In this document: positions 8,694 through 17,847 of the stretch, piece by piece
Layout of the letters: each line of letters begins with the position of its first letter
Position numbering within the stretch: the stretch's first letter is position 1
DNA from: Erythrobacteraceae bacterium
GTDB taxonomy: Bacteria > Pseudomonadota > Alphaproteobacteria > Sphingomonadales > Sphingomonadaceae
Assembly (NCBI GenBank): GCA_027489065.1
Contig: JAIYAM010000016.1
Coordinates: 1-62,766 of the forward strand
Direction: 5' to 3'
Length of the DNA stretch: 62,766 nucleotides
The notes under the pieces: model-generated
The model's database searches: none
What the model was told of the DNA's origin: nothing
Seen by the model: the letters and a program-made list of their open reading frames with translations, nothing else
Made by a program: the position numbers and the translations under genes

Positions 8694-9581
8694 TTACCCC
8701 TCAAGCACCCCTGCCGAAACCAGCGCCTCATCCACCGCGCGCTTCGCTTCATCCGAACACTCGACCAGCGGCAGGCGAACTTCGGGCTCGATCCACTCGT
8801 GCACCCGGCTCAGCGCATATTTCACAGGTGCAGGCGAGGCGTCGGAGAACATCGCGTAGTGCAGCGGGAAGAGGCGGTCGTTGAGCTGCCGCGCCAGCTT
8901 CAGCTCGTTCGCCGCAATCGCCGCGTGGAACTCGGCGCACAGCTTGGGTGCGACATTGGCCGTCACCGAGATGCACCCGCGCCCGCCAGCGGCCGCGTGG
9001 GGCAGCCACAGCTCGTCATTGCCCGAAAGCTGACAGAACTCGCGGCCGATGCCCATGCGGTGGTCGGCGACGCGGCTGAGGTCGCCGCTCGCGTCCTTGA
9101 TGGCGATGATCCGGTCGGGATACTTGCGCACCAGCTCCACCACGGTCTCGTCGAGCAGATCCGTCACCGTGCGCGCGGGCACGTTGTAGAGCACGATCGG
9201 CAGGTCGCAGTTTTCCGCCAAATAGCTGAAATGCGCGACCAGCCCGCGCTGGCTCGGGCGGTTGTAATAGGGGGCCACGCACAGCCCCGCCGCCGCGCCT
9301 GCCTTCTTGGCGAAGTTCATATGGAGCTGGGCGTTGCGCGTGTCGTTCGACCCGCAACCGGCGATCACCGGCACGCGCCCGGCCGCCTGCTCGATGCACA
9401 CCTCGATGACGCGGTGATGCTCGGCGTTGGAGAGGGTCGAGGCCTCGCCGGTCGTGCCGCAGGGGACCAGCGCGGCGCTGCCGTTCTCGATCTGCCAGTC
9501 GACCAGCCGCCGGAACGCAAGCTCGTCGAACGCTCCGCCTCGAAAAGGAGTCACCAGAGCGGGTATCGAACCGCTGAACAT
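8694..9581 (-). CDS. dapA: 4-hydroxy-tetrahydrodipicolinate synthase
   Basis: 295 residues from the ATG at 9581; AGGAC lies 8 nt before it, and an in-frame ATG further upstream would add a non-homologous leader. Hallmarks are GSIPALVTPF, the GTTGEASTL loop, Tyr in LYNVPARTV, and the Schiff-base lysine at residue 162 in IIAIKDASGDL. DapA condenses pyruvate with aspartate semialdehyde, the first step of the lysine and meso-diaminopimelate branch. It is divergent from the transglycosylase gene at 9684, so both promoters must fit in about 100 bp. Confidence 0.95.
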   Translation of the reverse strand: MFSGSIPALVTPFRGGAFDELAFRRLVDWQIENGSAALVPCGTTGEASTLSNAEHHRVIEVCIEQAAGRVPVIAGCGSNDTRNAQLHMNFAKKAGAAAGLCVAPYYNRPSQRGLVAHFSYLAENCDLPIVLYNVPARTVTDLLDETVVELVRKYPDRIIAIKDASGDLSRVADHRMGIGREFCQLSGNDELWLPHAAAGGRGCISVTANVAPKLCAEFHAAIAANELKLARQLNDRLFPLHYAMFSDASPAPVKYALSRVHEWIEPEVRLPLVECSDEAKRAVDEALVSAGVLEG

Positions 9582-9683
9582 TGCCTTTGTCCTGCCTTCA
9601 TCGCTAGTTATCGAAGAAGGGCAAGGGGCATCCGCCCGCCTCCCTTCCACCGTTAAGCGCCTGATAAGGAGCCGATTGGCACT

Positions 9684-11645
9684 ATGTCCAGCATGGTCCG
9701 TAAGATACTGAATTCACGTCGGATATATGTTGCGACTTTGGGACTCGGAATGGGTCTGGCGGCAGCTGCACCCCTGAGCGCGCAGGCCTATGGCGGCAGC
9801 GACCTTGTCGCGCGCCAGCCTGCGGGCGTGGACGCGGCGATCGCGCGCTGGGAGAACCTTCAGGCGAGCCGCACCAATTCCTTTGCCGACTACGCCGGAT
9901 TCGTGCTCGCCTACCCGAGCTTCCCGCGGGCCGACATACTGCGTGCACGGGCCGAGGCGGCACTCGAGGCCGAGGCACCGGCTCAATCCGACGTGCTGCG
10001 CTATTTCGCCGCCAACCCCCCGCTCACCAATCCAGGCCGGGCGCGCTATGCGCTGGCGCTTGCCGGTGCGCAGCGGCCCGAGGCGCTGACCGAGGCCCGC
10101 CGGGCATGGCGCGGCGGGACGATGGCCGACGCGGTCGAGATCGCCCTTGCCGGGCTTTATGCATCGCAGTTCACGCCCGAGGATCACGCGGTGCGGGTCG
10201 ATGCGCTGCTGTGGCAGGGCAAGGCCGATGCTGCCGCACGCCAGGTGATGTATCTGCCCGACAGCCAGCGCACGCTCGCTCTCGCCCGCCTGTCGCTGCT
10301 GCGCGGCGCGCGGCCGGAGATGTCGGGGATGATGGTGCCCGCCGGAGCCGATGCCGATCCGGGCTATGTCTTCAACCTCGTGAAGTTCCTGCGCGGCAGC
10401 GGGCAGACGGGCGAGGCGGCGCGGGTGTTCGGCAACCGCCCGGCCTTCATCCGCCCGGCCAACGATCCCGAGGCCTTCGTCGGCGAGCTTCTCAGCCTCG
10501 CCAAATCGAGCGGCGCGGGCGATGCGGCGCGGATTGCCAGCCGCACCGACGATCTTTTCGCGCCGGGCACCGATGTGTCGCTCACCAGCTTCACCCTGCG
10601 GGACCGCTACACCGATCTGATGTGGCTGGGCGGCACCAGGGCGCTGTGGGAGCTCGGTGACGGGCGCCTCGCTGCGCCGCTGTTCCAGCGTTATGGCGAT
10701 GCCGCCAAGACCCCGCTGACCAAGGCCAAGGGTTATTTCTGGGCGGGCCGCGCAGCGCGGCAGGCGGGCGATCAGACAGGCGCGCAACGCTACTTCGAAA
10801 TGGCCGCGCGCTGGCCCGATTACTATTACGGCCAGCTCGCCCTGTCCGCGCTCGGGCGGCCGATGCCGGGCTTTGCGGGCCTCCCCCAGCCGGCGATGGA
10901 CGCGAGCGTCCGCGCCGAGTTCGAGGCGCGCCCGCTGGTCAAGGCGATCCGCACCCTCGCCCGCAGCCGCCGCGACTGGCGCACCGAGCGCCGCTTCTTC
11001 GAGGCGCTCGGCGACGAGTGCGACACGCCGACCGAGATGCTCATGGCCGCGATGCTCGCCCGCGAGGTCGGGCTCGACGAGATGGCGGTGGTGCTCGGCA
11101 TGAAGGCGGGGGAGAACGGGCTTTCGGGCCTCGAGCGGATCGGCTTCCCGACCGTCCCCACGCCGCCGGTGGTCAACGATTGGGTGATGGTCCACGCCAT
11201 TGCCCGGCAGGAAAGCGAGTTCGACCGCACGCGGGAGAGCCATGCCGGGGCGCGCGGCATCATGCAGCTCATGCCCGGCACCGCGCGCGAGCAGGCGGGC
11301 AAGCTCGGCGTGCAATATCTCTCCGCCGATCTCACCAATTCGCCGCAGTACAACATCCAGCTGGGCGACGGCTACTTCGCGCGGATGATGAGCTATTACG
11401 GCGGCTCCTACCCGCTCGCGGTGGGCGCCTACAATGCCGGGCCGGGGCGCGTGAACCAGTGGCTGCGCCTCAACGGCGACCCGCGCCGCGGCGAGATCGA
11501 CTGGGTGACCTGGGTCGAGAAGATCCCCGCGAACTTCGAGACACGCTATTACATCATGCGCGTGATCGGCAACGCGGTGACCTATTCGCACATGTATCCC
11601 GAGCTCGCCGGCATGCCGCGCCCCGTCGACAGCTTCCTTCGCTGA
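9684..11645 (+). CDS. Soluble lytic murein transglycosylase (Slt family)
   Basis: 653 residues with a signal peptide ending PLSAQA. A long alpha-helical, TPR-like superhelix spans about residues 40-480 and is followed by an SLT catalytic domain. The catalytic Glu is residue 510 in ARQESEFD. Other family motifs are GARGIMQLMPGTA, LGDGYFARM, VGAYNAGPGRV and ETRYYIMRV. It cleaves the MurNAc-GlcNAc bond to give 1,6-anhydro products in the periplasm. AAGGAG lies 12 nt before the ATG; an alternative start, Met4, is possible. greB follows 24 bp later. Confidence 0.92.
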   Translation: MSSMVRKILNSRRIYVATLGLGMGLAAAAPLSAQAYGGSDLVARQPAGVDAAIARWENLQASRTNSFADYAGFVLAYPSFPRADILRARAEAALEAEAPAQSDVLRYFAANPPLTNPGRARYALALAGAQRPEALTEARRAWRGGTMADAVEIALAGLYASQFTPEDHAVRVDALLWQGKADAAARQVMYLPDSQRTLALARLSLLRGARPEMSGMMVPAGADADPGYVFNLVKFLRGSGQTGEAARVFGNRPAFIRPANDPEAFVGELLSLAKSSGAGDAARIASRTDDLFAPGTDVSLTSFTLRDRYTDLMWLGGTRALWELGDGRLAAPLFQRYGDAAKTPLTKAKGYFWAGRAARQAGDQTGAQRYFEMAARWPDYYYGQLALSALGRPMPGFAGLPQPAMDASVRAEFEARPLVKAIRTLARSRRDWRTERRFFEALGDECDTPTEMLMAAMLAREVGLDEMAVVLGMKAGENGLSGLERIGFPTVPTPPVVNDWVMVHAIARQESEFDRTRESHAGARGIMQLMPGTAREQAGKLGVQYLSADLTNSPQYNIQLGDGYFARMMSYYGGSYPLAVGAYNAGPGRVNQWLRLNGDPRRGEIDWVTWVEKIPANFETRYYIMRVIGNAVTYSHMYPELAGMPRPVDSFLR

Positions 11646-11669
11646 CGGGGCTGCGCTAAGTCGCATCGC

Positions 11670-12149
11670 ATGAAACCGCAGGGGCCACCGATCACGCCGC
11701 AGGGGATGGCGGCGCTGAAGGCGCGTTACGATCACCTGCTCGGCACCGAGCGGCCGGCGATCGTCGAGATCGTCAGCTGGGCGGCGGGCAATGGCGACCG
11801 CTCGGAGAACGGCGACTATCTCTACGGCCGCAAGAAGATGCGCGAGATCGACCGCGAGCTGACGCATCTCATCAAGCGGATGAAGGCGCTGCGTGTGGTC
11901 GATCCGGCGGCGCAGGTGGATCGCAGCCGCGTGTTCTTCGGCGCACGGGTCACCATCGCGGACGAGGACGACAACCAGCAGACCGTCACTCTTGTGGGCG
12001 ACGACGAACAGGATGCGGGCGCCGGCCGGATCGGCTGGAACTCCCCGCTGGCGCGCGCCTTGCGGGGCGCGGGCGTCGGCGATTTGCGCGTCGTCACCCT
12101 TCCCTCGGGCACCAGAGAATGGGAAGTGCTGGAAATCGCCTATGACTAG
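11670..12149 (+). CDS. greB: Transcription elongation factor GreB
   Basis: 159 residues. The amino-terminal coiled-coil contains GNGDRSENGDYLYGRKKMREIDRE, where acidic residues at the hairpin tip enter the RNA polymerase secondary channel. The carboxy-terminal FKBP-like domain has FFGARVTIADEDD and GWNSPLARAL. GreB rescues backtracked RNA polymerase by stimulating transcript cleavage. The YLYGRKKMREIDR sequence favours GreB over GreA. The last 8 nt overlap the next gene's start, so translation of the two is probably coupled. Confidence 0.92.
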   Translation: MKPQGPPITPQGMAALKARYDHLLGTERPAIVEIVSWAAGNGDRSENGDYLYGRKKMREIDRELTHLIKRMKALRVVDPAAQVDRSRVFFGARVTIADEDDNQQTVTLVGDDEQDAGAGRIGWNSPLARALRGAGVGDLRVVTLPSGTREWEVLEIAYD

Positions 12150-12615
12150 GCTGCTCCCACTCGCCGTGCTCCTGCTTGCCGCGACGCCGCTTGCAGCGCG
12201 CGAGAGCCTCGGCGTCTATGAAGGCTGGGCGGCGTTCAAGGATGCAAGCCCGGCGCGCTGCTATGCCATCGCCAAGGCGCAAGGCGCGGGGTCCGCTTAT
12301 GCCACTATTGCCAACTGGCCCGAACGCCGGGTGCGCGGCGCGGTCTATTTCGCGCTCTCCCGCGATGTCGCCGACAAGAGCACGGTGCGCCTTGTGGTCG
12401 GCGACAAGCGGTTCGAGCTCGTCGCCAAGGGGCGCAATGCCTGGGCCAGGGACGCGCAGGGCGATGCCGCCATCGTCGCGGCGCTTCGTTCCGCAGCGCG
12501 CATGAGTGTCTCGGCCAAGGGTGGGAAAGGCGGCACCTTCACCGACCGCTACACCCTCGCCGGAGTCGCCACCGCGATGGACGCAGCGACCGTCGGATGC
12601 GCCAAGCGCAGCTGA
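12142..12615 (+). CDS. Exported protein resembling the invasion-associated locus B (IalB) family
   Basis: 157 residues, with its ATG inside the last codons of greB. A signal peptide ([20 protein letters not shown]) precedes a domain with [17 protein letters not shown], then [16 protein letters not shown], a [12 protein letters not shown] segment, and a final Cys. This alternation and the two cysteines resemble IalB-like proteins, which are small periplasmic or envelope proteins of poorly defined role. The family assignment is tentative. Its neighbours greB and rlmN give no functional link. Confidence 0.65.
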   Translation: MTRLLPLAVLLLAATPLAARESLGVYEGWAAFKDASPARCYAIAKAQGAGSAYATIANWPERRVRGAVYFALSRDVADKSTVRLVVGDKRFELVAKGRNAWARDAQGDAAIVAALRSAARMSVSAKGGKGGTFTDRYTLAGVATAMDAATVGCAKRS

Positions 12616-12655
12616 CTGGTCAAACCGCGCGGGCGCGACTATATGCGCCCCACCC

Positions 12656-13909
12656 ATGGCCGATACCGCACTCATGACCATTCCGGGCCTCGTCGACCCG
12701 GTCCCCGCTTCGCGCGACATCACGCCGCGCGCCGATGGCCGTGTCGACCTGATCGGCCTGCCCCGCCCGCGCATCCGCGAGCTGTTTGCCGAGGCCGGCC
12801 TCGACGATCGGCAGGCCAAGCTGCGCGCCAAGCAGGTGTTCCACTGGCTCTACCACCGCGGCGTCACCGACTTCGAGGCGATGACCGACATCGCCAAGCC
12901 GATGCGCCCGTGGCTCAGCGAACGCTTCGTGATCGGCCGCCCCGATGTGGTCGAAGCGCAGCACTCGGTCGACGGCACCCGCAAGTGGCTGCTGCGCACC
13001 GCCGACGGCCATGATTTCGAGATGGTGTTCATCCCCGACGAGACGCGCGGCACGCTCTGCGTCTCTTCTCAGGTCGGCTGCACCCTCACCTGTTCCTTCT
13101 GCCACACCGGGACGATGAAGCTGGTGCGCAACCTCACCCCCGGCGAAATCGTCGGGCAGGTGATGCTCGCGCGCGATGCGCTGGGCGAATGGCCCAAGGG
13201 CTCGATGGTCAGCGATGCCGACATCATCGACGAGGATGACGAGGCGGGCCACTACACCGCTGATGGCCGCCTGCTCACCAACATCGTGATGATGGGTATG
13301 GGCGAGCCGCTCTACAATTTCGACCATGTGCGCGATGCGCTGAAGCTGGTGATGGACGGCGACGGGCTTGCCCTGTCGAAGCGCCGGATCACGCTTTCGA
13401 CCAGCGGCGTCATTCCGATGATGGAGCGCTGCGGCGAGGAGATCGGGGTGAACCTCGCAGTGTCCTTGCACGGCGTGCGCAAGGAAGTGCGTGACGAGCT
13501 GGTGCCGCTCAACAAGAAGTACGGCATCGAGGATCTGCTGCAGGCCTGCGCCGACTATCCGGGCGCCAGCAACGCGCGGCGCATCACCTTCGAATACGTG
13601 ATGATCAAGGACAAGAACGACAGCGACGAGGACGCGCGCGAACTTGTCCGCCTGCTGCGCCAGTACAACCTGCCGGCCAAGGTCAATCTGATCCCCTTCA
13701 ACCCCTGGCCCGGCGCCGGCTACGACACCTCGGCGCCCGAGCGCATCCGCCGCTTCTCCGAGATCGTCTTCGAGGGCGGCTTTTCCGCGCCCGTGCGCAC
13801 GCCCCGGGGCCGCGACATCGATGCCGCTTGCGGCCAGCTGAAGACCGCGGCCGAGAAAAAGTCCCGCGCCCAGCGCGACCGCGAGGCAGCGGCAGCGGCG
13901 GACGCTTGA
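12656..13909 (+). CDS. rlmN: 23S rRNA (A2503-C2) / tRNA (A37-C2) methyltransferase RlmN
   Basis: 417 residues from the ATG at 12656. The radical-SAM cluster motif is CTLTCSFC, with Cys142, Cys146 and Cys149 as iron-sulfur ligands. Other family blocks are [59 protein letters not shown] and [12 protein letters not shown]. The methyl-carrying Cys lies near the end in DIDAACGQL. RlmN adds a methyl group to C2 of A2503 in 23S rRNA and of A37 in some tRNAs. Its stop overlaps the start of the next gene. Confidence 0.95.
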   Translation: MADTALMTIPGLVDPVPASRDITPRADGRVDLIGLPRPRIRELFAEAGLDDRQAKLRAKQVFHWLYHRGVTDFEAMTDIAKPMRPWLSERFVIGRPDVVEAQHSVDGTRKWLLRTADGHDFEMVFIPDETRGTLCVSSQVGCTLTCSFCHTGTMKLVRNLTPGEIVGQVMLARDALGEWPKGSMVSDADIIDEDDEAGHYTADGRLLTNIVMMGMGEPLYNFDHVRDALKLVMDGDGLALSKRRITLSTSGVIPMMERCGEEIGVNLAVSLHGVRKEVRDELVPLNKKYGIEDLLQACADYPGASNARRITFEYVMIKDKNDSDEDARELVRLLRQYNLPAKVNLIPFNPWPGAGYDTSAPERIRRFSEIVFEGGFSAPVRTPRGRDIDAACGQLKTAAEKKSRAQRDREAAAAADA

Positions 13910-14499
13910 ACACCGATCCGGACACCATCGCTTTCTATCAGGCGCGCGCGCCGCACTGGGTGTTCCACTCGGGCGAGGCGCATAGCCACCAGCTCGATGC
14001 CTTTCTCGACCGTTTGCCGCCCGGTGCCGCCGTGCTCGAACTCGGCTGCGGCGGCGGGCGCGACGCGGCGCGGATCAAGGCACGCGGCTTCGTCGTCGAT
14101 GCCACCGAAGCCGTCCCGGCGCTCGTCACGCGCGCCAATCAGGCCTTCGGCCTCGGCGCCCGGGTCATGGCCTTTCACGAACTCGAGGCGCAAGCCGCCT
14201 ATGCAGGCGTCTGGGCTCATGCGAGCCTGCTCCATTGCCAGCGCGGCGCACTCGCGGACGTCCTCGCCCGCATTCACCGCGCGATGCTGCCGGGCGGATG
14301 GTTCTTTTCGAGCTACAAGCTCGGCGAGGGAGAAGGCCGCGACCTGCTGGGCCGCTACCACAACTTCCCCTCGCCCGGCTGGCTGATCGCGGCCTACGCC
14401 GAGGCCGGTTTCGTCATCGAATCGCAGGACACCTACGCCGGCAAGGCCAGCGACGGCACCCAGCGCGACTGGATCGACCTCACTGTGAGAAAGCCATGA
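13906..14499 (+). CDS. Class I SAM-dependent methyltransferase
   Basis: 197 residues if started at the TTG at 13906, which overlaps the rlmN stop by 4 nt (TTGA). A longer in-frame start at 13828 would lie inside rlmN and give a non-homologous leader. The SAM-binding motif I is [15 protein letters not shown], followed by a post-motif acidic residue in DATEA, and [16 protein letters not shown]. The substrate is not identifiable; small-molecule methyltransferases of the UbiE/TehB type look like this. It forms a tight overlapping set with rlmN and the MOSC gene. Confidence 0.8.
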   Translation: MNTDPDTIAFYQARAPHWVFHSGEAHSHQLDAFLDRLPPGAAVLELGCGGGRDAARIKARGFVVDATEAVPALVTRANQAFGLGARVMAFHELEAQAAYAGVWAHASLLHCQRGALADVLARIHRAMLPGGWFFSSYKLGEGEGRDLLGRYHNFPSPGWLIAAYAEAGFVIESQDTYAGKASDGTQRDWIDLTVRKP

Positions 14500-15137
14500 C
14501 CGTCTGGACCATCGAAGCCGTCTGCACCGGCACCGCCCGCCCCTTTCACGGCGCGGAGCTGAGCGCCTTCGCCAAGCGCCCGCGCGATGGCGCGGTGCAG
14601 GTTCTCGAGGAAGGCCTTGCCCCGGATGAACAGGCCGACCGCTCTGTGCATGGCGGGCCGGAGATGGCGCTGCACCTCTACCCGCTCGATCACCACGCCT
14701 TCTGGCGCGGCGAGATCGGCGACCACCCGGCGCTGGACGAGCCCGGCGGGTTCGGATCGAACCTCGCCGTCCACGGCCTCACCGAAGACATGGTGCACAT
14801 CGGCGACCGCTTCCGCCTCGGAACCGCGCTGATCGAGGTCAGCCGACCGCGCAGCCCGTGCTGGAAGATCGAACACCGCTTCGGCCACAAGGGCATGGTC
14901 GCCACCGTCATCCGCACGGGCCGTTGCGGCTGGTACTTCCGGGTGATCGAGACCGGCGAGGTCGCCGCGGGCGACTCGCTCGAGCGGGTGGCAGTTGGCG
15001 CCGCCGAATGGAGCGTCGCGCGGGTCTTCCGTGCGCTTACGGCTGGCAAGGCAACGCCAGAGGAGCTTGCCGAACTGGCAGAGTTGGCGCCGCTCAGCCC
15101 CTATCTTCGCGCCAAGGCGGCAGCCAAACGCGGCTGA
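14496..15137 (+). CDS. MOSC domain protein (YiiM-like)
   Basis: 213 residues; the ATG overlaps the preceding stop (ATGA). MOSC features are VHGGPEMALHLYPLDHHAFW, FGSNLAVHGLTEDMVHIGDRF, and the conserved Cys in SRPRSPCWKI, followed by GRCGWYFRVIETG. MOSC domains are the sulfur-carrier part of Moco sulfurases; YiiM-like members support reduction of N-hydroxylated compounds through molybdenum cofactor. A molybdopterin oxidoreductase is encoded 2.7 kb downstream, so a loose molybdenum theme exists. Confidence 0.85.
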   Translation: MTVWTIEAVCTGTARPFHGAELSAFAKRPRDGAVQVLEEGLAPDEQADRSVHGGPEMALHLYPLDHHAFWRGEIGDHPALDEPGGFGSNLAVHGLTEDMVHIGDRFRLGTALIEVSRPRSPCWKIEHRFGHKGMVATVIRTGRCGWYFRVIETGEVAAGDSLERVAVGAAEWSVARVFRALTAGKATPEELAELAELAPLSPYLRAKAAAKRG

Positions 15138-15161
15138 GCAACGGTTCATCCCGAACCCGCT

Positions 15162-15225
15162 CAATCTGAACAAATCCTGCTGCTGCCTGACAGCGTTGTT
15201 CAGCCTAGGTTCTCCCAATCTGAAC
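15162..15225 (+). promoter_or_regulatory. Repeated CAATCTGAAC / GTTCAGCC elements upstream of a glycine-zipper gene
   Basis: CAATCTGAAC occurs twice (15162-15171 and 15216-15225). CTGAACAA at 15166-15173 is complemented by TTGTTCAG at 15196-15203. GTTCAGCC (15198-15205) also occurs before 52166-53020 and, with one change, before 53210-53737, all of which encode small exported glycine-rich proteins. Binding by a common regulator is inference. Confidence 0.35.
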
Positions 15226-15272
15226 GAAAAGGGTCGTGCTCCATCGGGGAGCCCTCACCAGGGATAACGACC

Positions 15273-15737
15273 ATGAAGAACTTTGCTCTCCTCCTCGCTG
15301 CCGGAACGGTCGCCGTTTCCGCCGTTCCCGCGCAGGCCGTCGAGTTTCACGCGGCCCCGGCTCCGGTCGTCGCAACTTATGGCACCGCCGCTTCGCCCGA
15401 CGCCGACACCTCCAGCTACGACCGTCGCTGGGATGATCGCCGCCACCGCGACGATCGCCGCTGGCGCGACGACCGCGGCCGCCGTGACGACCGCCGCTGG
15501 GACGACCGCCGCTATGACGACCGCCGTGCCGACAGCTACTGGCGCGGTAATGACGGCCGCCTGCGGTGCCGTCGTGCCGACGGAACCACCGGTCTTGTGA
15601 TTGGTGCCGTGGGTGGTGCGCTGGCTGGTCGCGCTGTCGACACCCGCGGTGACCGCACCGTCGGCACCCTGCTCGGCGCAATCGGCGGCGGCCTTCTTGG
15701 CCGCGAGATCGACCGCGGCGGCAGCCGCTGCCGCTAA
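15273..15737 (+). CDS. Exported glycine-zipper 2TM protein with Asp/Arg-rich repeats
   Basis: 154 residues. A signal peptide ending VPAQA is followed by an imperfect tandem of DDRRWRDDR-type repeats (about residues 48-90), then a glycine zipper: GLVIGAVGGALAGRAVDTRGD and GTLLGAIGGGLLGREIDRG. The zipper matches the 2TM glycine-zipper family found in small outer-membrane or periplasmic proteins of uncertain role. The charged repeat is low-complexity and expandable. A shorter paralogue starts 131 bp downstream in the same orientation, with the same zipper and the same SRCR/LRCR type ending. Confidence 0.8.
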   Translation: MKNFALLLAAGTVAVSAVPAQAVEFHAAPAPVVATYGTAASPDADTSSYDRRWDDRRHRDDRRWRDDRGRRDDRRWDDRRYDDRRADSYWRGNDGRLRCRRADGTTGLVIGAVGGALAGRAVDTRGDRTVGTLLGAIGGGLLGREIDRGGSRCR

Positions 15738-15868
15738 GGGGAGTGCGGTGAAAGGGCGGGCACCCGGCTTATCCGGGGCTCGCTCCGCCGCTCCCCGCCT
15801 TCCCCCTCTGTCGGCCCCCGTGCAGTCAGAACCAGAGTCCAAGCAGCCAACCCGAAAGGACAACTGCC

Positions 15869-16249
15869 ATGAAGAAGTTCGCTCTCATTCTCGCCGCCGG
15901 AGCCATGACGCTCCCGATGGCCGCCCCGGTCCAGGCCGATCCGCCGCGCCACGCCAAAGCCTATGGCAAGCGCGCCAAGCAGCACCACCACCGCGTCTAT
16001 GACGACCGCGGCCGCTACTACGAACCGCGCCGTCTCGACCGCGGCGACCGGGTGTGGCGTGATGGCAATCGCTACTATTGCCGCCGCGACAACGGCACCA
16101 CGGGTCTCGTGATCGGGGCAGGCGTGGGCGCGCTCCTCGGCCGCACCGTCGACACCCGCGGCGACCGCACGGTCGGCACGTTGCTCGGGGCGATCGGCGG
16201 GGGCCTCATCGGCCGCGAGATCGACCGCGGGGACCTGCGCTGCCGCTAA
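15869..16249 (+). CDS. Exported glycine-zipper 2TM protein (paralogue of the preceding gene)
   Basis: 126 residues. It has a signal peptide (MKKFALILAAGAMTLPMAAP), a His/Arg-rich middle (AKQHHHRVYDDRGRYY), and a zipper nearly identical to its neighbour: GLVIGAGVGALLGRTVDTRGD and GTLLGAIGGGLIGREIDRG. It lacks the long DDRR repeat. A GAAAGGA ribosome-binding site lies shortly upstream of the ATG. Tandem duplication is clear from the shared carboxy-terminal half. The function is unknown; an envelope role is inferred from export. Confidence 0.8.
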   Translation: MKKFALILAAGAMTLPMAAPVQADPPRHAKAYGKRAKQHHHRVYDDRGRYYEPRRLDRGDRVWRDGNRYYCRRDNGTTGLVIGAGVGALLGRTVDTRGDRTVGTLLGAIGGGLIGREIDRGDLRCR

Positions 16250-16324
16250 GGCGCACGACAGACGGGCGCGCCGCGCAGCGCTCCCCGATTGTAGCGCGCC
16301 GCCTGCACTGATACCTGCGCTGTC

Positions 16325-17125
16325 ATGACGTTTAACGACAGTCTCGACATCACCGCTCGCCCCGCCGTTCTCGTGACCGGCGGGGCGACGCGCATCGGCG
16401 CCGCGATCGTGCGCCGCTTCGCCGCCGAGGGCTGGCACGTGGTGATCCATTACCGCGCTTCCGCAGACGCTGCCGAGGCCCTCGCTGCCGAGCTCCCGTC
16501 TGCCGAGACGCTCGCCTTCGACCTTGCCGACGATGACGCCGCCGTCGCTGCCGTCACGCAGCTGGCGGCGCGGCTTCCGGGCTGGCGCTGCCTCGTCAAC
16601 TCGGCCTCGGTTTTCGATTATGATGGTGTAACCAAACTCGATCCTGCGACGAACCGGTCGGCAATGCAGATCAACGCCCTCGCCCCGGCCCGGCTCGCCC
16701 AAGCCTTCATCGCCCATACGGCGGGGCGCCCGGCTATCCGCACCGTGATCAACGTCACGGACATGAAGGTCGAGAACACGAACCCAGATTTCTTCAGCTA
16801 CACCATGTCAAAACACGCGCTGGCGGCCACTATCGGCATGCTGGCCAAGGGCAACGGCGAGGCTGTGAGGGTCTACGGCCTTGCGCCTGGCGCGGTGCTG
16901 GCGAGCCACGACCAGCGCGAGGAAGAGACCGAGATTTCGCACCGGCTGAACCTCCTCCAGCGCAAGACGGGGGCCGAGGAGATCGCCGATGCGGCCCTGT
17001 TCCTCAGCAGCGGCGCGCTCGCGAGCGGGCAGAGCATCTTCGTCGACAGTGGCCAGCACCTGCTCGACCAGCCGCGCGACGTGATCTGGCTCGCTCGGGA
17101 AGAGGCTCAGGGGGAAACAGCATGA
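16325..17125 (+). CDS. SDR-family oxidoreductase, pteridine-reductase-like (FolM type)
   Basis: 266 residues. The Rossmann motif is VTGGATRIG (from about residue 18), where the Arg after TGxx favours NADPH and is typical of pteridine reductases. NSASVF stands at the NNAG position, and the catalytic pair is Tyr159 and Lys163 in SYTMSKHAL. Such enzymes reduce dihydromonapterin or biopterin-like pteridines. Its stop overlaps the cytochrome b start (ATGA), which places it in one operon with the two redox genes that follow. The exact substrate is not certain. Confidence 0.75.
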   Translation: MTFNDSLDITARPAVLVTGGATRIGAAIVRRFAAEGWHVVIHYRASADAAEALAAELPSAETLAFDLADDDAAVAAVTQLAARLPGWRCLVNSASVFDYDGVTKLDPATNRSAMQINALAPARLAQAFIAHTAGRPAIRTVINVTDMKVENTNPDFFSYTMSKHALAATIGMLAKGNGEAVRVYGLAPGAVLASHDQREEETEISHRLNLLQRKTGAEEIADAALFLSSGALASGQSIFVDSGQHLLDQPRDVIWLAREEAQGETA

Positions 17126-17847
17126 CCAAGCACACGCTATCGACCCGGTTGTGGCACTGGGTGAATGCGGTCGCGATCATCGTGCTGTTCATGAGCGGGC
17201 TCAACATCTCCAACGCCCACCGTTATCTCTATTGGGGCGACTATGGCTTCGACCCCAAGGACGCGTGGCTTGCCGTGATCCGCTTCCCCGGCTGGTCGAC
17301 GATCCCGGGGCATTACAACCTCGCCCTCGCGCGGGATTGGCATATCACGGCCGCATGGCCCTTCGGCCTCGGCGTGCTGTTCATCTGGGCGGCGATGCTC
17401 CTCAACGGCCACTTCCGCCGCGACCTTACGACCACGCCGAGAGACTGGACGCCGGGCGCGGTGATCGCCTCGCTGAAGGCCCACTCTGGCGGCGCTGACG
17501 GGGCTGCGCATCGCTACAATCCGGTGCAGCGCATCCTCTACGGCATGGTCTTCGGCGTGCTGCTGCCGCTAATGCTGTTCACCGGGCTCGCGATCAGTCC
17601 GGGCTTTGCCGGTGTCGCGCCATGGCTCGTCGATGTCTTCGGCGGGCGCCAGAGCGCGCGATCGCTGCATTTCATCACCGCTTTCGCAATCGCCGGGTTC
17701 TTCGTCATTCACATCGTGCTGGCGCTCGCCGACTGGCGGCTGATCCTCGAGATGTTCACCGGCGGCCGCCGCGCCGAAGCAGCAGCGCCCCCGCCTGCCG
17801 GACCCGAACCCGTCCCCGCCGAACTGGAGGCCCCTGCCCATGGTTGA
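17122..17847 (+). CDS. Cytochrome b561-type membrane subunit
   Basis: 241 residues with four to five hydrophobic segments. Candidate haem-ligating histidines are in TRLWHWVNAVAII (first segment), DWHITAAWPFG, SLHFITAFAIAGFFVIHIV (last segments). The pattern matches the cytochrome b/b6 or Ni-Fe-hydrogenase cytochrome b domain that passes electrons between the quinone pool and a periplasmic partner. The next gene, overlapping by 8 nt, encodes a periplasmic molybdopterin oxidoreductase, the most likely partner. The protein has a proline/alanine-rich cytoplasmic tail. Confidence 0.8.
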   Translation: MTKHTLSTRLWHWVNAVAIIVLFMSGLNISNAHRYLYWGDYGFDPKDAWLAVIRFPGWSTIPGHYNLALARDWHITAAWPFGLGVLFIWAAMLLNGHFRRDLTTTPRDWTPGAVIASLKAHSGGADGAAHRYNPVQRILYGMVFGVLLPLMLFTGLAISPGFAGVAPWLVDVFGGRQSARSLHFITAFAIAGFFVIHIVLALADWRLILEMFTGGRRAEAAAPPPAGPEPVPAELEAPAHG

